Shown: positions 17,044 through 25,165, counted from the first letter of the stretch. The stretch is DNA of 64,000 bases from Chloroflexota bacterium (GCA_021787395.1 JAJYLZ010000004.1:54180-118179), one strand, 5' to 3'. Notes: generated from the letters alone by a model not told the origin. Translations and numbers: made by a program.

Positions 17044-17256
17044 TCAGGCGCGGATCTGGCGCTCGAGGCGGCGCTGGAAGCGCTCGACCTGCCCGGCCGT
17101 GTCGATGATGTTCTGCTTGCCCGTGAAGAACGGGTGGCAGCTGCTGCAGACGTCGACGTGCAGCTCGGTGCGGGTGGACCCGATCGTGAACTCCGTGCCG
17201 CACGATCCGCAGCGGACCGTCGCCTGGTGGTACTTCGGGTGGATCTTCGCCTTCAC
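17044..17256 (-). CDS. rpmE: Ribosomal protein bL31, zinc type
   Basis: 70 residues starting MKAKIHPKYH. Two CxxC pairs (CGSC, CSSC) keep the zinc ribbon of the C+ form, which serves as a zinc reservoir in many bacteria. HPFFTGKQ and the basic C-terminus are typical. Third gene of the rplU-rpmA-rpmE cluster. Confidence 0.95.
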   Translation of the reverse strand: MKAKIHPKYHQATVRCGSCGTEFTIGSTRTELHVDVCSSCHPFFTGKQNIIDTAGQVERFQRRLERQIRA

Positions 17257-17325
17257 GGGTGCTCCTTGGGCGCCGTCCGCGCGGGTCGAGCCCGCCGGTG
17301 AACGCCGCGCTGGGTTGTCTCGGGC

Positions 17326-17607
17326 CTAGGCCTCGGCCGCGGCCGGCTCGGCCGCTTCCGCGATCACCCGGACGCGCTTCTTGGCGCGGGTCTGGTGGTC
17401 GAACTTCACGCGGCCGTTGACGGTCGCGAAGATCGTGTAGTCGTGGCCGAGCCCGGCGCCCTCGCCGGCGACGAACGTCATGCCCCGCTGGCGCACGATG
17501 ATCGAGCCGGAGTGGACCAGCTGGCCGTCACCGGCCTTGACGCCGAGCCGCTGGCCGACCGAGTCGCGGCCGTTCTTCGAGCTCGAGCCCGCCTTCTTGT
17601 GCGCCAT
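17326..17607 (-). CDS. rpmA: Ribosomal protein bL27
   Basis: 93 residues with the invariant start [16 protein letters not shown] and no cleavable N-terminal extension. GSIIVRQRG and the ~10-residue Ala/Glu-rich tail complete a standard bL27, whose N-terminus reaches the peptidyl-transferase centre. Two bp separate it from rplU. Confidence 0.96.
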   Translation of the reverse strand: MAHKKAGSSSKNGRDSVGQRLGVKAGDGQLVHSGSIIVRQRGMTFVAGEGAGLGHDYTIFATVNGRVKFDHQTRAKKRVRVIAEAAEPAAAEA

Positions 17608-17609
17608 CG

Positions 17610-18227
17610 CTACTCGTCCTTCTTGGTTCGCGCGCGCTTGGGCGCAGCCTTGGGAGCCGCCTCGTCGGCGGCCGCTCCCTCGGCGGCCGCAGCGGCCTTC
17701 TTCGTCCTGGGGGCGGGCTTGGCGGCCGCCTTGGCCTCGGTCGCGGGCGACGCCTCCTCGGCCTTCTCGGCCGGCTTCGGGGCGGCCTTCGCGGCGAGCT
17801 TCGCGGCGAGGGCGGCGTCCTCGGCGGCCTGACGGGCGGCGGCCTCCTCGAGCTTCGCCTTGGCGGCGGCCTGGTCGGCGCTGGCCTTCGCGACGCCCGC
17901 GGCGGCGCTCTTGCCGTTGTACCGGATGTCGGCGATGCGCAGCACCGTCAGCTCCTGGCGGTGGCCGCGCTTGACGCGCCGGCGCGCCTTGGGCCGGTAC
18001 TTGAAGGCGACGACCTTGTCGCCGCGCGCCTCACCGACTACCTCGGCCTCGACCGCGGCATTTTCGACAACGGGCTTGCCGACGGTGGAATCCGCCCCGT
18101 CGGCGACGAGGAGCACCCGGTCCAGCGTGATGGACTGGCCGGGCTCGACGTCCAGCAGCTCCACCTCGAGCTGCGTGCCGACCTCGACGCGGTACTGCTT
18201 CCCGCCGGTCTCGATGACTGCGTACAT
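17610..18227 (-). CDS. rplU: Ribosomal protein bL21 with a long Ala/Lys/Pro tail
   Basis: 205 residues, about twice the usual ~103. Residues 1-105 are bL21 ([31 protein letters not shown]). The remaining ~100 residues are an Ala/Lys/Glu/Pro-rich tail ([34 protein letters not shown]), histone-H1-like in composition and probably disordered. GAGGA precedes the ATG. The tail could contact rRNA or DNA; its role is unknown. Confidence 0.93.
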   Translation of the reverse strand: MYAVIETGGKQYRVEVGTQLEVELLDVEPGQSITLDRVLLVADGADSTVGKPVVENAAVEAEVVGEARGDKVVAFKYRPKARRRVKRGHRQELTVLRIADIRYNGKSAAAGVAKASADQAAAKAKLEEAAARQAAEDAALAAKLAAKAAPKPAEKAEEASPATEAKAAAKPAPRTKKAAAAAEGAAADEAAPKAAPKRARTKKDE

Positions 18228-18314
18228 GGGTCCTCGGAACAGAGATGGCGGCCGCGGGGCGACCGCAGCGCGGACATGGAAAGGCGCCGACGACCTTCGC
18301 GGGCGCGAACGGAG

Positions 18315-18344
18315 AGTGTAGGGTGGATTGCCGAACTGCGTCAA
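18315..18344 (-). promoter_or_regulatory. Promoter of rplU
   Basis: Read on the minus strand: TTGACG (18344-18339), 18-bp spacer, TACACT (18320-18315). The start would be near 18308, about 80 nt before the rplU ATG. The TTGAC of the -35 lies inside the 14-bp direct repeat at the element's left end. Confidence 0.6.
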
Positions 18345-18353
18345 CGACCGCCG
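18340..18353. repeat. 14-bp direct repeat, left flank of the insertion
   Basis: GTCAACGACCGCCG, identical and in the same orientation as 25152-25165. It reads as the last codons and stop of the DUF2344 gene on the minus strand (GGC GGT CGT TGA). It is the expected picture of a target-site duplication. Confidence 0.8.
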
Positions 18354-18386
18354 GGGATAGGAGATAGAGCCCTGCGAAATGTCGCA
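18354..18386 (+). repeat. Left terminal inverted repeat
   Basis: Begins GGGATAGGAGATAGAGCCC and continues with TGCGAAATGTCGCA. It is the reverse complement of 25119-25151 except for one base in the middle. The match stops at both inner ends. Confidence 0.8.
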
Positions 18387-18595
18387 CCTGACGACGGAGG
18401 TACCGGTGCGGCGCCTGCCAAGGCAAGGTCGCAACTGGTGAGATCCCTGGCGTACGGGACAGGTTGTCTCGGCGATGCCGAGGCGTGAAGACATGGTCAC
18501 GTCAACCCCAAGACCACAGCGAGCCTGTAGTGAGTGGCTCCGGAGCGCGTGACGCGTCGGGGGGGCGGCGATCGGCCCCCGGCCTCGGTTCGACC
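18387..18595. other. Non-coding left interior of the element
   Basis: About 210 bp between the left inverted repeat and the first cargo gene stop. I see no gene, tRNA or clear hairpin here. Its base composition is slightly less GC-rich than the surroundings. Confidence 0.4.
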
Positions 18596-19498
18596 CTAGT
18601 CGGGCGGGGCTGCCGGGTCGGGCGGCCCGTCGGCCGCGGGGGGCGACGCCTCGGCCGCCGACCACCGCACCTCGGGGCGGCGCGCCGTCGACCGCGCCGC
18701 GACCTCCCCGGCGGCCGAGGACGCCCACCCCGCCAGCGCCCTCGCGGACCGCGCGCCGAGGTTGGGCCGTCCGGACCAGCCCCACGCGAAGGCACCCGCC
18801 TCGCCGAGGCCGAGCGCGAGGACGGTCCCGTAGAGCACGGCCTGCTCCCAGGCCGGGTAGGCGGCGGCCTGGCCCCACATGAACAGGGTGAAGCCGACCT
18901 CGGCGGCGGTCAGCGCCACCCACCGCCAGAGGCCGTCCGGGGCCGCGCCGCCCCGCCGCGCGCGCATCGCCTCCCCCAGCCGGGCCGGGCCGAACAGCAG
19001 CCCGAAGAAGCAGGCCACGGTGAAGGCGACGTCGCTGACCGCCCAGTCCAGCGCCGCGGCGCCGCCCAGCGACCGCGGGCCGAGGGCCAGCCCGCCGACC
19101 CACGAGGCCAGCCACAGGATCACCGAGCCGTACCCGACGGTGGGGAGCGAGAGGCTGCGCTCCCGGACGTCGCGCCGCAGGCTCGCCCAGAAGCGGGTGG
19201 CGACGGCCGCGCCCGCCACGGCGAGAAGGGCGAGGACGGCGAGGATGGCGACGCCCCCGGCCTCGCCCGCGGCCTCGGCGCCGCCGCGGTCGGCCCGCTC
19301 GTACAGCGGCGAGCCGTCCGCCGCCGTCCTCTGGTTCCCGAGCAGGTCGCGCGAGGGCACCGGCTCCCCGCTCAGGAGCCCGGTCCTGGCCTCGCCCTCC
19401 TTGGGGCCGAGGAGGCCCTCGGCCGGCCGGTATTCCCCGTCCCAGCCCCTCTGGTAGACCTGGCCTTTGTCGCCCACGCGCCGCCCCCTCTGCTGCAT
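18596..19498 (-). CDS. Multi-pass membrane protein with a novel N-terminal domain
   Basis: 300 residues from ATG (19498); a GTG at 19477 has a better ribosome-binding site (AGAGGGGG) and is a fair alternative. Residues 20-73 form a conserved cytoplasmic block with EGLLG, GEPVPSRD, LGNQ and AADGSPLYERADRGG. A near-identical block (about 35 of 54 residues) occurs in the protein at 20607-22082. After it come about five hydrophobic helices (~80-100, 120-135, 150-170, 195-215, 220-240) with many Trp, then a Pro/Ala-rich tail. Family not recognised. It is the leftmost cargo gene of the element. Confidence 0.65.
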   Translation of the reverse strand: MQQRGRRVGDKGQVYQRGWDGEYRPAEGLLGPKEGEARTGLLSGEPVPSRDLLGNQRTAADGSPLYERADRGGAEAAGEAGGVAILAVLALLAVAGAAVATRFWASLRRDVRERSLSLPTVGYGSVILWLASWVGGLALGPRSLGGAAALDWAVSDVAFTVACFFGLLFGPARLGEAMRARRGGAAPDGLWRWVALTAAEVGFTLFMWGQAAAYPAWEQAVLYGTVLALGLGEAGAFAWGWSGRPNLGARSARALAGWASSAAGEVAARSTARRPEVRWSAAEASPPAADGPPDPAAPPD

Positions 19499-19611
19499 CG
19501 AGTGGTCCGGGCCCCCTGGGGCCGGCGGAAGGGCCGTCCGTCGGGCCGGGCGGCCGCGCTGCGGAGTTGCATGGCCCTCCGGCTGGACGGGACCGCTCGC
19601 GCGTCAGCCGG

Positions 19612-20508
19612 TCACCACGCCGGCACCCCGCGGCCCAGGACGATCGACGAGGCGCCGTACCTGTTGACGGAGCGAACGTACCAGCCGCAGAACGCGCCGC
19701 CCCCCGTCCGGGGCTGGTCCTCCCACCTCATGGTTGTCGCGCCCGCCCCGCTCGCGACGGCGACGTTGCGCACGAACGACGGATCCGCCAACCAGCCGGG
19801 GAGCGCCGCGAGGCTCTTCGCGCAGGTGCCGCCGCCTTCGCCGGTCCCCACCGGGACCGCCTGAACTCGGGCCGTCTTGTCCGGGAGCGCCGGCCAGCTG
19901 AAGGTGAGCCATTTGCACATGACGAATGTCGGAGCAAACGAGCATCCGACGAGGCCGCCCGAGGTCACGGTCACCTTTGGCGCCGGCGGCGGCGCCGCGA
20001 GCGTCACCGTCCGCGTCCCCGCCGGCGCCTTGGCCACGTCGCCGGCGCTGTCGGCGACGTCGAACGAGAGGGTCAGCTTGCTGAGCGGGGCACCCAGCTT
20101 CCAGAGGTCGGCTGTGCACGTCCAGACGCCGCCCGGGCCGGCCTTCGTCGCCGAGCAGGCGACCTTGGTCGTGGACCCCCAACTGACTGAGAACGCCACC
20201 TTCGCGATCGACAGGGCCGACGGCGTCGCCGTCGGCTTGGCCGACAGGGTGAGGGTCGAGGTCGTGAGCTTCGCGCCCGCCTTGGGCGCGACCCAGGCGC
20301 CGGCGAGCACCGGCGCCTGGGTGGGCGTGGCCGCCGGGGCCGGCGCGGCCGTGGGCGGCGCCCCGCTCGGCGCCGAGGACGGGACGACGGCCTGGGCAGT
20401 CGGCGCCGCGGAGACCGCGCTGGCGGGCGCCGCGGTCGGCGCCGTGGACCCGCAGCCGGCCAGGGCGAGGGCGAGGCCGACGGCGGCGGCCAGGGCGCAG
20501 CGAGACAT
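19612..20508 (-). CDS. Secreted lipoprotein, unknown function
   Basis: 298 residues. Signal peptide with lipobox ALAGC (Cys ~19), then a ~60-residue Ala/Pro/Thr/Ser linker. The rest is a ~230-residue domain rich in Thr, Val and Ser with several Cys (CSATK, WTCTAD, GCSFAP, VMCKW, GTCAKS, FCGWY) that could form disulfides, and looks like one or two beta-sandwich modules. A strong GGAGGGGGGAAG precedes the ATG. No family recognised. Confidence 0.7.
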   Translation of the reverse strand: MSRCALAAAVGLALALAGCGSTAPTAAPASAVSAAPTAQAVVPSSAPSGAPPTAAPAPAATPTQAPVLAGAWVAPKAGAKLTTSTLTLSAKPTATPSALSIAKVAFSVSWGSTTKVACSATKAGPGGVWTCTADLWKLGAPLSKLTLSFDVADSAGDVAKAPAGTRTVTLAAPPPAPKVTVTSGGLVGCSFAPTFVMCKWLTFSWPALPDKTARVQAVPVGTGEGGGTCAKSLAALPGWLADPSFVRNVAVASGAGATTMRWEDQPRTGGGAFCGWYVRSVNRYGASSIVLGRGVPAW

Positions 20509-20606
20509 CTTCCCCCCTCCGTGGGCGGGTACCCGGCGGACGCGGGGCGATGATCGCACAGGGGCGGTGCGCCCGCTTGGGTGTCGCCCGCGCGGCGGGC
20601 GCGCCC

Positions 20607-22082
20607 TCACGGGTAGGTGGCCATGACCGTCCCCTCCGGCGGGCAGCTGGCCCCGACCGCGTACGGGCCCAGGGTCACGGTCGTCGGGTTGCCGTCGATC
20701 GTGGGGAACTCCGGCGTGCTGAGCCAGACCCTCCACGTGTACGTGCCCTGCGGGTCAAATACGCCGTGCTCGGAGAACAGCCTGCCGTCCAGGTAGCTCC
20801 AGACCTGTTCATCCGGCGGACTCGCCAGCGGGGGCTCGAATCTGGTGACGACGACGGGGACGCAAAAGGTTGGGTTGTACAGCTTCCCGGCGGTCATGGT
20901 GACGGCGGTGAACCGCTCCACGCCCGGCGCGGGCGTGGACGTCGGCCGAGCGGTCGGCCTCGGCGTGGGCTTGGGCGTGGGCTTTGGTGTCGAGGTCGGC
21001 TTGGGGGTCGGGGCCGGGAAGCTCATCTGCGCCGACCCGGGCTCGCCCGGCGCCGGGCCGAGGTCGAGCGACGGCGTCGGCACGGCGCCGGCGTCGATGG
21101 GGCAGCTCGGCACCGTGAAGGCCATGTCGGTGACGGCGGCCGGGCCCCCGTCGGCGGCTGGGATGCCGTCGAAGCCCCCGGCCGCCGTCACCGGGTACCC
21201 GCAGATCGGGATGCCATCCATGGAGACGTACGTCCCGGTCCTGGTCGCGTCGTCGCCCCTGAGGAACGCGAAGTGAACGTGCGGGGCGCTCGACTGGAGA
21301 TAGCACGGCGGTGGGCTGGTCTTGAGGGACCCGTCGGGGTTGGTGCCGATGGGCGGGGCCACCGTCCCGAGCGGCGTCGAGCGCGTCACCGGCTCGCCCC
21401 AGGCGACGGACGGGACGACGTGGACGTACTCCACCCAGACGCCGCCGCCCTGGTCCACCAGCACGGTCTCGCACTCGGGCCAGGACGCCAGGACCGTGCC
21501 GGGGGCGAGCGGGATCACGGTGGCGCCCTGCGGCGCCAGCAGGTCGAGCGACGCGTCCCCCACGCCCGGAGGGTCGGCGGTCGGCTCCCCCGCCCCCGCC
21601 AGAGTGTACGTCGGCCCAGCGGGGTTCGAGCCGGTGGCGGGCGAGTAGACAGACTTGAAGTTGTCGTCGTGGAGGCCCTTGCTCCCGGTCGTCACCACCG
21701 TGCCCGCCGCGTACGGGAACCCCGTGGCGGTCGCCGAGCTCGGCGAGGGGGTCGGCGTCGGCGTGGGCGTCGGCGTGGGCGTCGGGGTGGGCGTCGGGGT
21801 GGGGGTCGGCGTCGGGTTGGGCGGCTGGCACGCCGCCAGCAGGATGGCGACCAGCAGCACGGCGGCTCGGCGCGCGGCGCCGCCTCCGCCGCGGTCGGCG
21901 CGCTCGTAGAGCGGCGTGCCGTCGGCGGCCCTCAGCTGGTCGCCCAGCCAGTCCCGCGCCGGCACCGGGTCGCCCGTCAGGGCCCCCTTCTTGACCCGCG
22001 CCTCGCGCTGGCCCAGAAGGCCCTCGTCGGGCTTGTAGGCGCCGTCGATCCCCCGCTTTTTGGCGGGCCTGCGGTCGTCCAA
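20607..22082 (-). CDS. Membrane-anchored degenerate M23-peptidase-like protein with the novel N-terminal domain
   Basis: 491 residues from TTG (22082) after GAGGGGGG. Residues 13-66 are the same block as in the protein at 18596-19498 (EGLLG, GDPVPARD, ADGTPLYERADRGG). Residues 73-85 are a helix ending LLAAC, lipobox-like but with a ~70-residue extension before it. A (TP)n linker follows (~88-115). Residues ~140-330 resemble an M23 domain: SLDLLAPQGATV, EYVHVVPS and APHVHFAF, but the first zinc His of HxGxD is Asp here, so catalysis is doubtful. A second TP/KP linker and a C-terminal ~120-residue domain end the protein. Confidence 0.7.
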   Translation of the reverse strand: MDDRRPAKKRGIDGAYKPDEGLLGQREARVKKGALTGDPVPARDWLGDQLRAADGTPLYERADRGGGGAARRAAVLLVAILLAACQPPNPTPTPTPTPTPTPTPTPTPTPTPSPSSATATGFPYAAGTVVTTGSKGLHDDNFKSVYSPATGSNPAGPTYTLAGAGEPTADPPGVGDASLDLLAPQGATVIPLAPGTVLASWPECETVLVDQGGGVWVEYVHVVPSVAWGEPVTRSTPLGTVAPPIGTNPDGSLKTSPPPCYLQSSAPHVHFAFLRGDDATRTGTYVSMDGIPICGYPVTAAGGFDGIPAADGGPAAVTDMAFTVPSCPIDAGAVPTPSLDLGPAPGEPGSAQMSFPAPTPKPTSTPKPTPKPTPRPTARPTSTPAPGVERFTAVTMTAGKLYNPTFCVPVVVTRFEPPLASPPDEQVWSYLDGRLFSEHGVFDPQGTYTWRVWLSTPEFPTIDGNPTTVTLGPYAVGASCPPEGTVMATYP

Positions 22083-22398
22083 TCGACACCCCCCTCTTCC
22101 GGCGCTCCGTGGGACGCCAGACGATCATATGGCTTGGGACTCCACCGGATCAGGTCCAGGACGGTGAGCCGGCTCGCCGAGCGCCGAGACTGGTCGGACC
22201 CCTCTGTGGTCATTCGATTCAGAGGCGCGGATCGGAACCTGCACACGCCAACCTCCGGCGCCTAGACTCCCATCGCGCGCACCGCGCACCTATCGAGAGC
22301 GCCCGAGAGCCCCGGCTCGACGACGGCGCAGCAACCGGCCTGGCCCCTCCCCCGGGGCAGGCGCGGTGCTCCGGCCGGGAACGATGGGAGGACGGGGG
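22083..22398. other. Divergent intergenic region inside the element
   Basis: 316 bp between the divergently transcribed genes at 20607-22082 and 22399-22842. It must hold both promoters. The AT-richer stretch ACGATCATATGGCTTG near 22120 is the most likely promoter core for the minus-strand gene. No gene or repeat seen. Confidence 0.35.
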
Positions 22399-22842
22399 AT
22401 GCCGACCCAGGGTCAGAACGCGCCCGCGTGGCCGGGCGACCTCGACGGGCGGCTGCGCCGCCTCGCCGACGCGCCGTCGCCCGACCGGGCCGAGCGCGCC
22501 CGGGCGGCGCTGGCCGCGATGCGGCAGGCGTCCGCCGAGCGGGAGCGCCAGCGCGCCGAGCTCGAGCCGCCGCCGCCCGACCGCCGCACGCCGGTGGACC
22601 AGCTCCGCCACTGGTCCGAGTACGAGACGGTCGGCGACTGGTACGGGGCCTTCGGCGGCTACGTGCCGACCGCCGTCGCCCGGGGCGTCTCCGATCGCAT
22701 GCGCGAGCGCGGCCTCACGTTCCGCGAGGCGTACGCCCAGGTGTGCGTGCGGGAGGGCCGCCTGGTCTCGGTGCACGCCGGGGACGAGCCGCCGTGCCGC
22801 GTGTGCGAGCTGCTCCACACCCCGGCCCCGGGGGCTGGCTGA
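22399..22842 (+). CDS. Small cytoplasmic protein with C-terminal CxxC
   Basis: 147 residues; ATG chosen because GGGAGG lies 7 nt upstream. An upstream GTG (22366) would add 11 residues. The N-terminal half is charged and helical (RAALAAMRQASAERERQRAEL). The second half holds HWSEYETVGDWYGAFGGYVP and LTFREAYAQVCVREG, ending PPCRVCELLHTP with a CxxC pair that might bind zinc. Unrecognised; it is the first plus-strand gene of the element. Confidence 0.6.
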   Translation: MPTQGQNAPAWPGDLDGRLRRLADAPSPDRAERARAALAAMRQASAERERQRAELEPPPPDRRTPVDQLRHWSEYETVGDWYGAFGGYVPTAVARGVSDRMRERGLTFREAYAQVCVREGRLVSVHAGDEPPCRVCELLHTPAPGAG

Positions 22843-23083
22843 GGAGGGCCCGGCAAGGCGGGCATAAGCGGCGCGGGCCACGCTTCGGGCGGCGCGGGAC
22901 CGCGTCGCGCGGGCGGGGATCCGGCCCGGACCGGAACGCGCCGCGCGATACCGCCGCGCCGCCGAGCGACATCGCCGCGCGGCCCTGGCCGCCGCCGTGC
23001 GGAACTGACCCGTGCCCGGCTTGCCGCGTCTTCTCCTTCCCAGCTCCGTGCCTCGATACCAGAGGTCCTGATGACGTCTGGGC

Positions 23084-23383
23084 CTACGAGGCGTCTTCCG
23101 GGTCGGGCTGAAGAGCCTTGAGCGCCAGGTCAACCTCGCGCTCTATCACAACGAGTCTTCGGCGAATGCCTTCGGCCTCAGCTGACAGCGCGCGAACGGG
23201 CGCCAAGGGATCCCGACTGCAACGATCTTGGATCGTGGCCTCTAGCCCTTCGACCTTGCACCTCCGGCACTTGCGGGTGACGGGGGCGAGGCCGAACGTC
23301 GCGCGGGCAATGGGGGGAGGCGACGACGCGCGGCCCATGCCAAGGTCCCAGGGGGGCCGCGCCGAGCCACTGGCGAACCCCAC
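23084..23383 (-). CDS. Possible small CxxC/helical protein
   Basis: 99 residues from GTG; a later ATG would give ~84. RKCRRCKVEGLEATIQDRC is followed by a charged helix (AEAEGIRRRLVVIEREVDLAL). No clear ribosome-binding site, and the plus strand is open over part of this interval, so it may be spurious. The Cys spacing and helix pattern are the only support. Confidence 0.4.
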   Translation of the reverse strand: MGFASGSARPPWDLGMGRASSPPPIARATFGLAPVTRKCRRCKVEGLEATIQDRCSRDPLAPVRALSAEAEGIRRRLVVIEREVDLALKALQPDPEDAS

Positions 23384-23415
23384 CCGTCACGGTGGGCGTC
23401 CCGGGGAGGTCAAGC

Positions 23416-24774
23416 GTGCATAGGGGGATTACTCGGTTCTCGCTGGCGGTGGTGGCGATAGCCGCCCTGCTCGCCCTCGGGCCGCTTCCGGCGACCGCGG
23501 CTCCGTCCCGTCCGGACGACGGCCTGAATGTCGCCCTCGGAAAGCCGGCCACCGCGTCGGCCACGTGGGCTGCGCCGGGCTACGACCCCGCGATGGCCGT
23601 GGACGGGGACTACTACACGTACTGGAACTCCGGCGCTTTCGCGCCGCAGTGGATCGAGATCGACCTCGGCAGGACGTACGCGGTGACCGGCGTCGTGCTG
23701 TGGGTCACGATGCTGCCGGACGGGTACACACACCACACGGTGCTGACGAGGACGGAGCAGGGGCCGGAGTGGACGACCGCCTGGACGATCGAGGGGCCGA
23801 CCGCCGACTCGCAGCGACTCGTCGCCGGGCTGACATCGCCCAGCGCCGACCCCGGCGGTCCGACCTTCGCCCGCTACATCCGCGTCGTCACCGACGCCAG
23901 CCCCTCGTGGGTCGCCTGGCGGGAGGTCGAGGTGTACGCGGACCCCAAGGCCTCCCTCTACCACGCCGACTGCGTCGTGGCGGGGAGCCTCGACGTGACG
24001 GCGGTGTTCTTCGCAGACCCGAATGCCAAGGCCGGCGGCTCCACCGGCGCGTTCCACGTCGTGGGCGACAACCGCGTCTTCCACGTCTACGCCCCCGGCA
24101 CCGACAGCAAGGCAGACGACTTCTGCCACTTCACCTGGAGCGGCGGCGCCGTGCCCGGGGTCGCGTTCGACGGCACCGTGCCGCTGGAGATGGACGCGCT
24201 CGTCTTCGTCACCCCGCCGGTGGTGACCTGGGACCCGGCGAGAGACTGGCGAAACGCCCCGGCCCAGCAGAACCCGAGCGGTGACATCTTCGGGAACGAT
24301 GGCGTCTGGTCATACATGAGGAGTTCCGGCTCCGGGTTCGTCCACGACCCCTCGACCTATGTGCTGCTGCCCAACTACTGGGTGGACGCGGAGCAGTGGA
24401 GCGACGAGTACGCCCTCGTCGGCCACGACTACGCGACCTCAGGGACGATCCGGATGCACCCGTCGTGGGGCCGCGTCGAAGGAATCGTCTACGACGCGAT
24501 CCTCGCCTGGAGCAGCCCGGTAACTGGCCGCATCAGCGTCACGGGCGATCTGCAGCTCGGCGACCCGGCCTGCAACTACCTTGGATCGGGGATCATCTGG
24601 TCCATCGACAAGGGCTCGACCACGCTCTACCAGGCGGAGGTCGCGGCGGGCGCGGCGAGCGACTTCGCGGTGACAGTCAACGTCCGGGAGGGCGAGACGA
24701 TCTACTTCGTCCAAGATCCGGGATGGGACAGCAACTGTGACACGGCGATCGTGTCCCTGAACATCTCGCAGTAG
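23416..24774 (+). CDS. Secreted protein with F5/8 type C (discoidin) domain
   Basis: 452 residues from GTG, chosen because GGGGAGGT lies 5 nt upstream. A signal peptide (to ~residue 29, PATAAPS) is followed at ~36-175 by a discoidin/CBM32-like domain: NVALGKPATASATW, DGDYYTYWNSG, QWIEIDLGRTYAVTGVVLW and ARYIRVVTD. Such domains bind glycans. The remaining ~270 residues are aromatic-rich and unrecognised, possibly a second beta-sandwich. No catalytic domain seen. A hairpin follows the stop. Confidence 0.78.
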   Translation: MHRGITRFSLAVVAIAALLALGPLPATAAPSRPDDGLNVALGKPATASATWAAPGYDPAMAVDGDYYTYWNSGAFAPQWIEIDLGRTYAVTGVVLWVTMLPDGYTHHTVLTRTEQGPEWTTAWTIEGPTADSQRLVAGLTSPSADPGGPTFARYIRVVTDASPSWVAWREVEVYADPKASLYHADCVVAGSLDVTAVFFADPNAKAGGSTGAFHVVGDNRVFHVYAPGTDSKADDFCHFTWSGGAVPGVAFDGTVPLEMDALVFVTPPVVTWDPARDWRNAPAQQNPSGDIFGNDGVWSYMRSSGSGFVHDPSTYVLLPNYWVDAEQWSDEYALVGHDYATSGTIRMHPSWGRVEGIVYDAILAWSSPVTGRISVTGDLQLGDPACNYLGSGIIWSIDKGSTTLYQAEVAAGAASDFAVTVNVREGETIYFVQDPGWDSNCDTAIVSLNISQ

Positions 24775-25038
24775 CGGTCCCCGTACTGGCAGGACGCCCC
24801 CACGCGCGCCGCGCGGCGGGGGCGTCGGTCTGCCGAGACGCCCGCACCACCCGACACCTTCCAGGTCTGGCTGGCAACGCTCGACAAGCCGGTGCTCTTC
24901 TGGCACACATCCGAGTTTGTGCCCGGGGAGGAGCCACATATCGGCGTGCTCGGGGTCATTGCCGTCGGCTGCCTCGTCTTCCAGATCTACACCCCTACTT
25001 GGGAGCCCACCCCCCCACGCCCTGGAGCCTCCCTATAG
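24775..25038 (+). pseudogene. Start-less open frame after the discoidin gene, possible gene remnant
   Basis: The frame of the preceding gene stays open for 88 codons beyond its TAG, to a TAG at 25036. The second half reads like protein (DTFQVWLATLDKPVLFWHTS, GVLGVIAVGCLVFQIYTPTW), including a membrane-like helix. There is no plausible start and a strong hairpin sits in its first part. It may be a decayed fragment carried by the element, or chance. Confidence 0.25.
24793..24826 (+). terminator. Terminator-like hairpin after the discoidin-domain gene
   Basis: GACGCCCCC and GGGGGCGTC form a perfect 9-bp stem enclosing a further GC-rich inner stem, 18 bp after the stop codon. No T-run. Confidence 0.5.
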
Positions 25039-25118
25039 AGCCTGATCACGGATTCACCGCGGCCGCCAGTGCGATCCCGTGGACGGAGGCCGACCGCACG
25101 CGCACGCCTCACCACCGC

Positions 25119-25151
25119 TGCGACATTTCGCTGGGCTCTATCTCCTATCCC
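25119..25151 (-). repeat. Right terminal inverted repeat
   Basis: TGCGACATTTCGC, one variable base, then GGGCTCTATCTCCTATCCC; reverse complement of 18354-18386 with one mismatch. Confidence 0.8.
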
Positions 25152-25165
25152 GTCAACGACCGCCG
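25152..25165. repeat. 14-bp direct repeat, right flank of the insertion
   Basis: GTCAACGACCGCCG, same as 18340-18353. It includes the stop codon of the DUF2344 gene, so the insertion lies one base beyond that stop and leaves the protein intact. Confidence 0.8.

Larger units (their letters stand above)
18354..25151. mobile_element. 6.8-kb putative mobile element with terminal inverted repeats
   Basis: The interval starts and ends with 33-bp inverted repeats (32 of 33 identical) and is flanked by a 14-bp direct repeat. Outside it lie a DUF2344 gene (right) and rplU (left), both on the minus strand, genes commonly adjacent in bacteria, so an ancestral junction seems to have been interrupted. 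Inside are two proteins sharing a novel N-terminal domain, a lipoprotein, a small CxxC protein, a discoidin-domain secreted protein and a weak small ORF. I see no transposase, integrase or resolvase, so it would be moved in trans or has lost its enzyme. Confidence 0.7.

Noticed and set aside
18580..18600. tRNA-like T-loop (GGTTCGACCC)
   Set aside because: No matching acceptor, D or anticodon arm around it.
18354..25151. Prophage or integrase-type island with attL/attR
   Set aside because: The ends are inverted repeats, there is no integrase or phage gene, and the site is not a tRNA.
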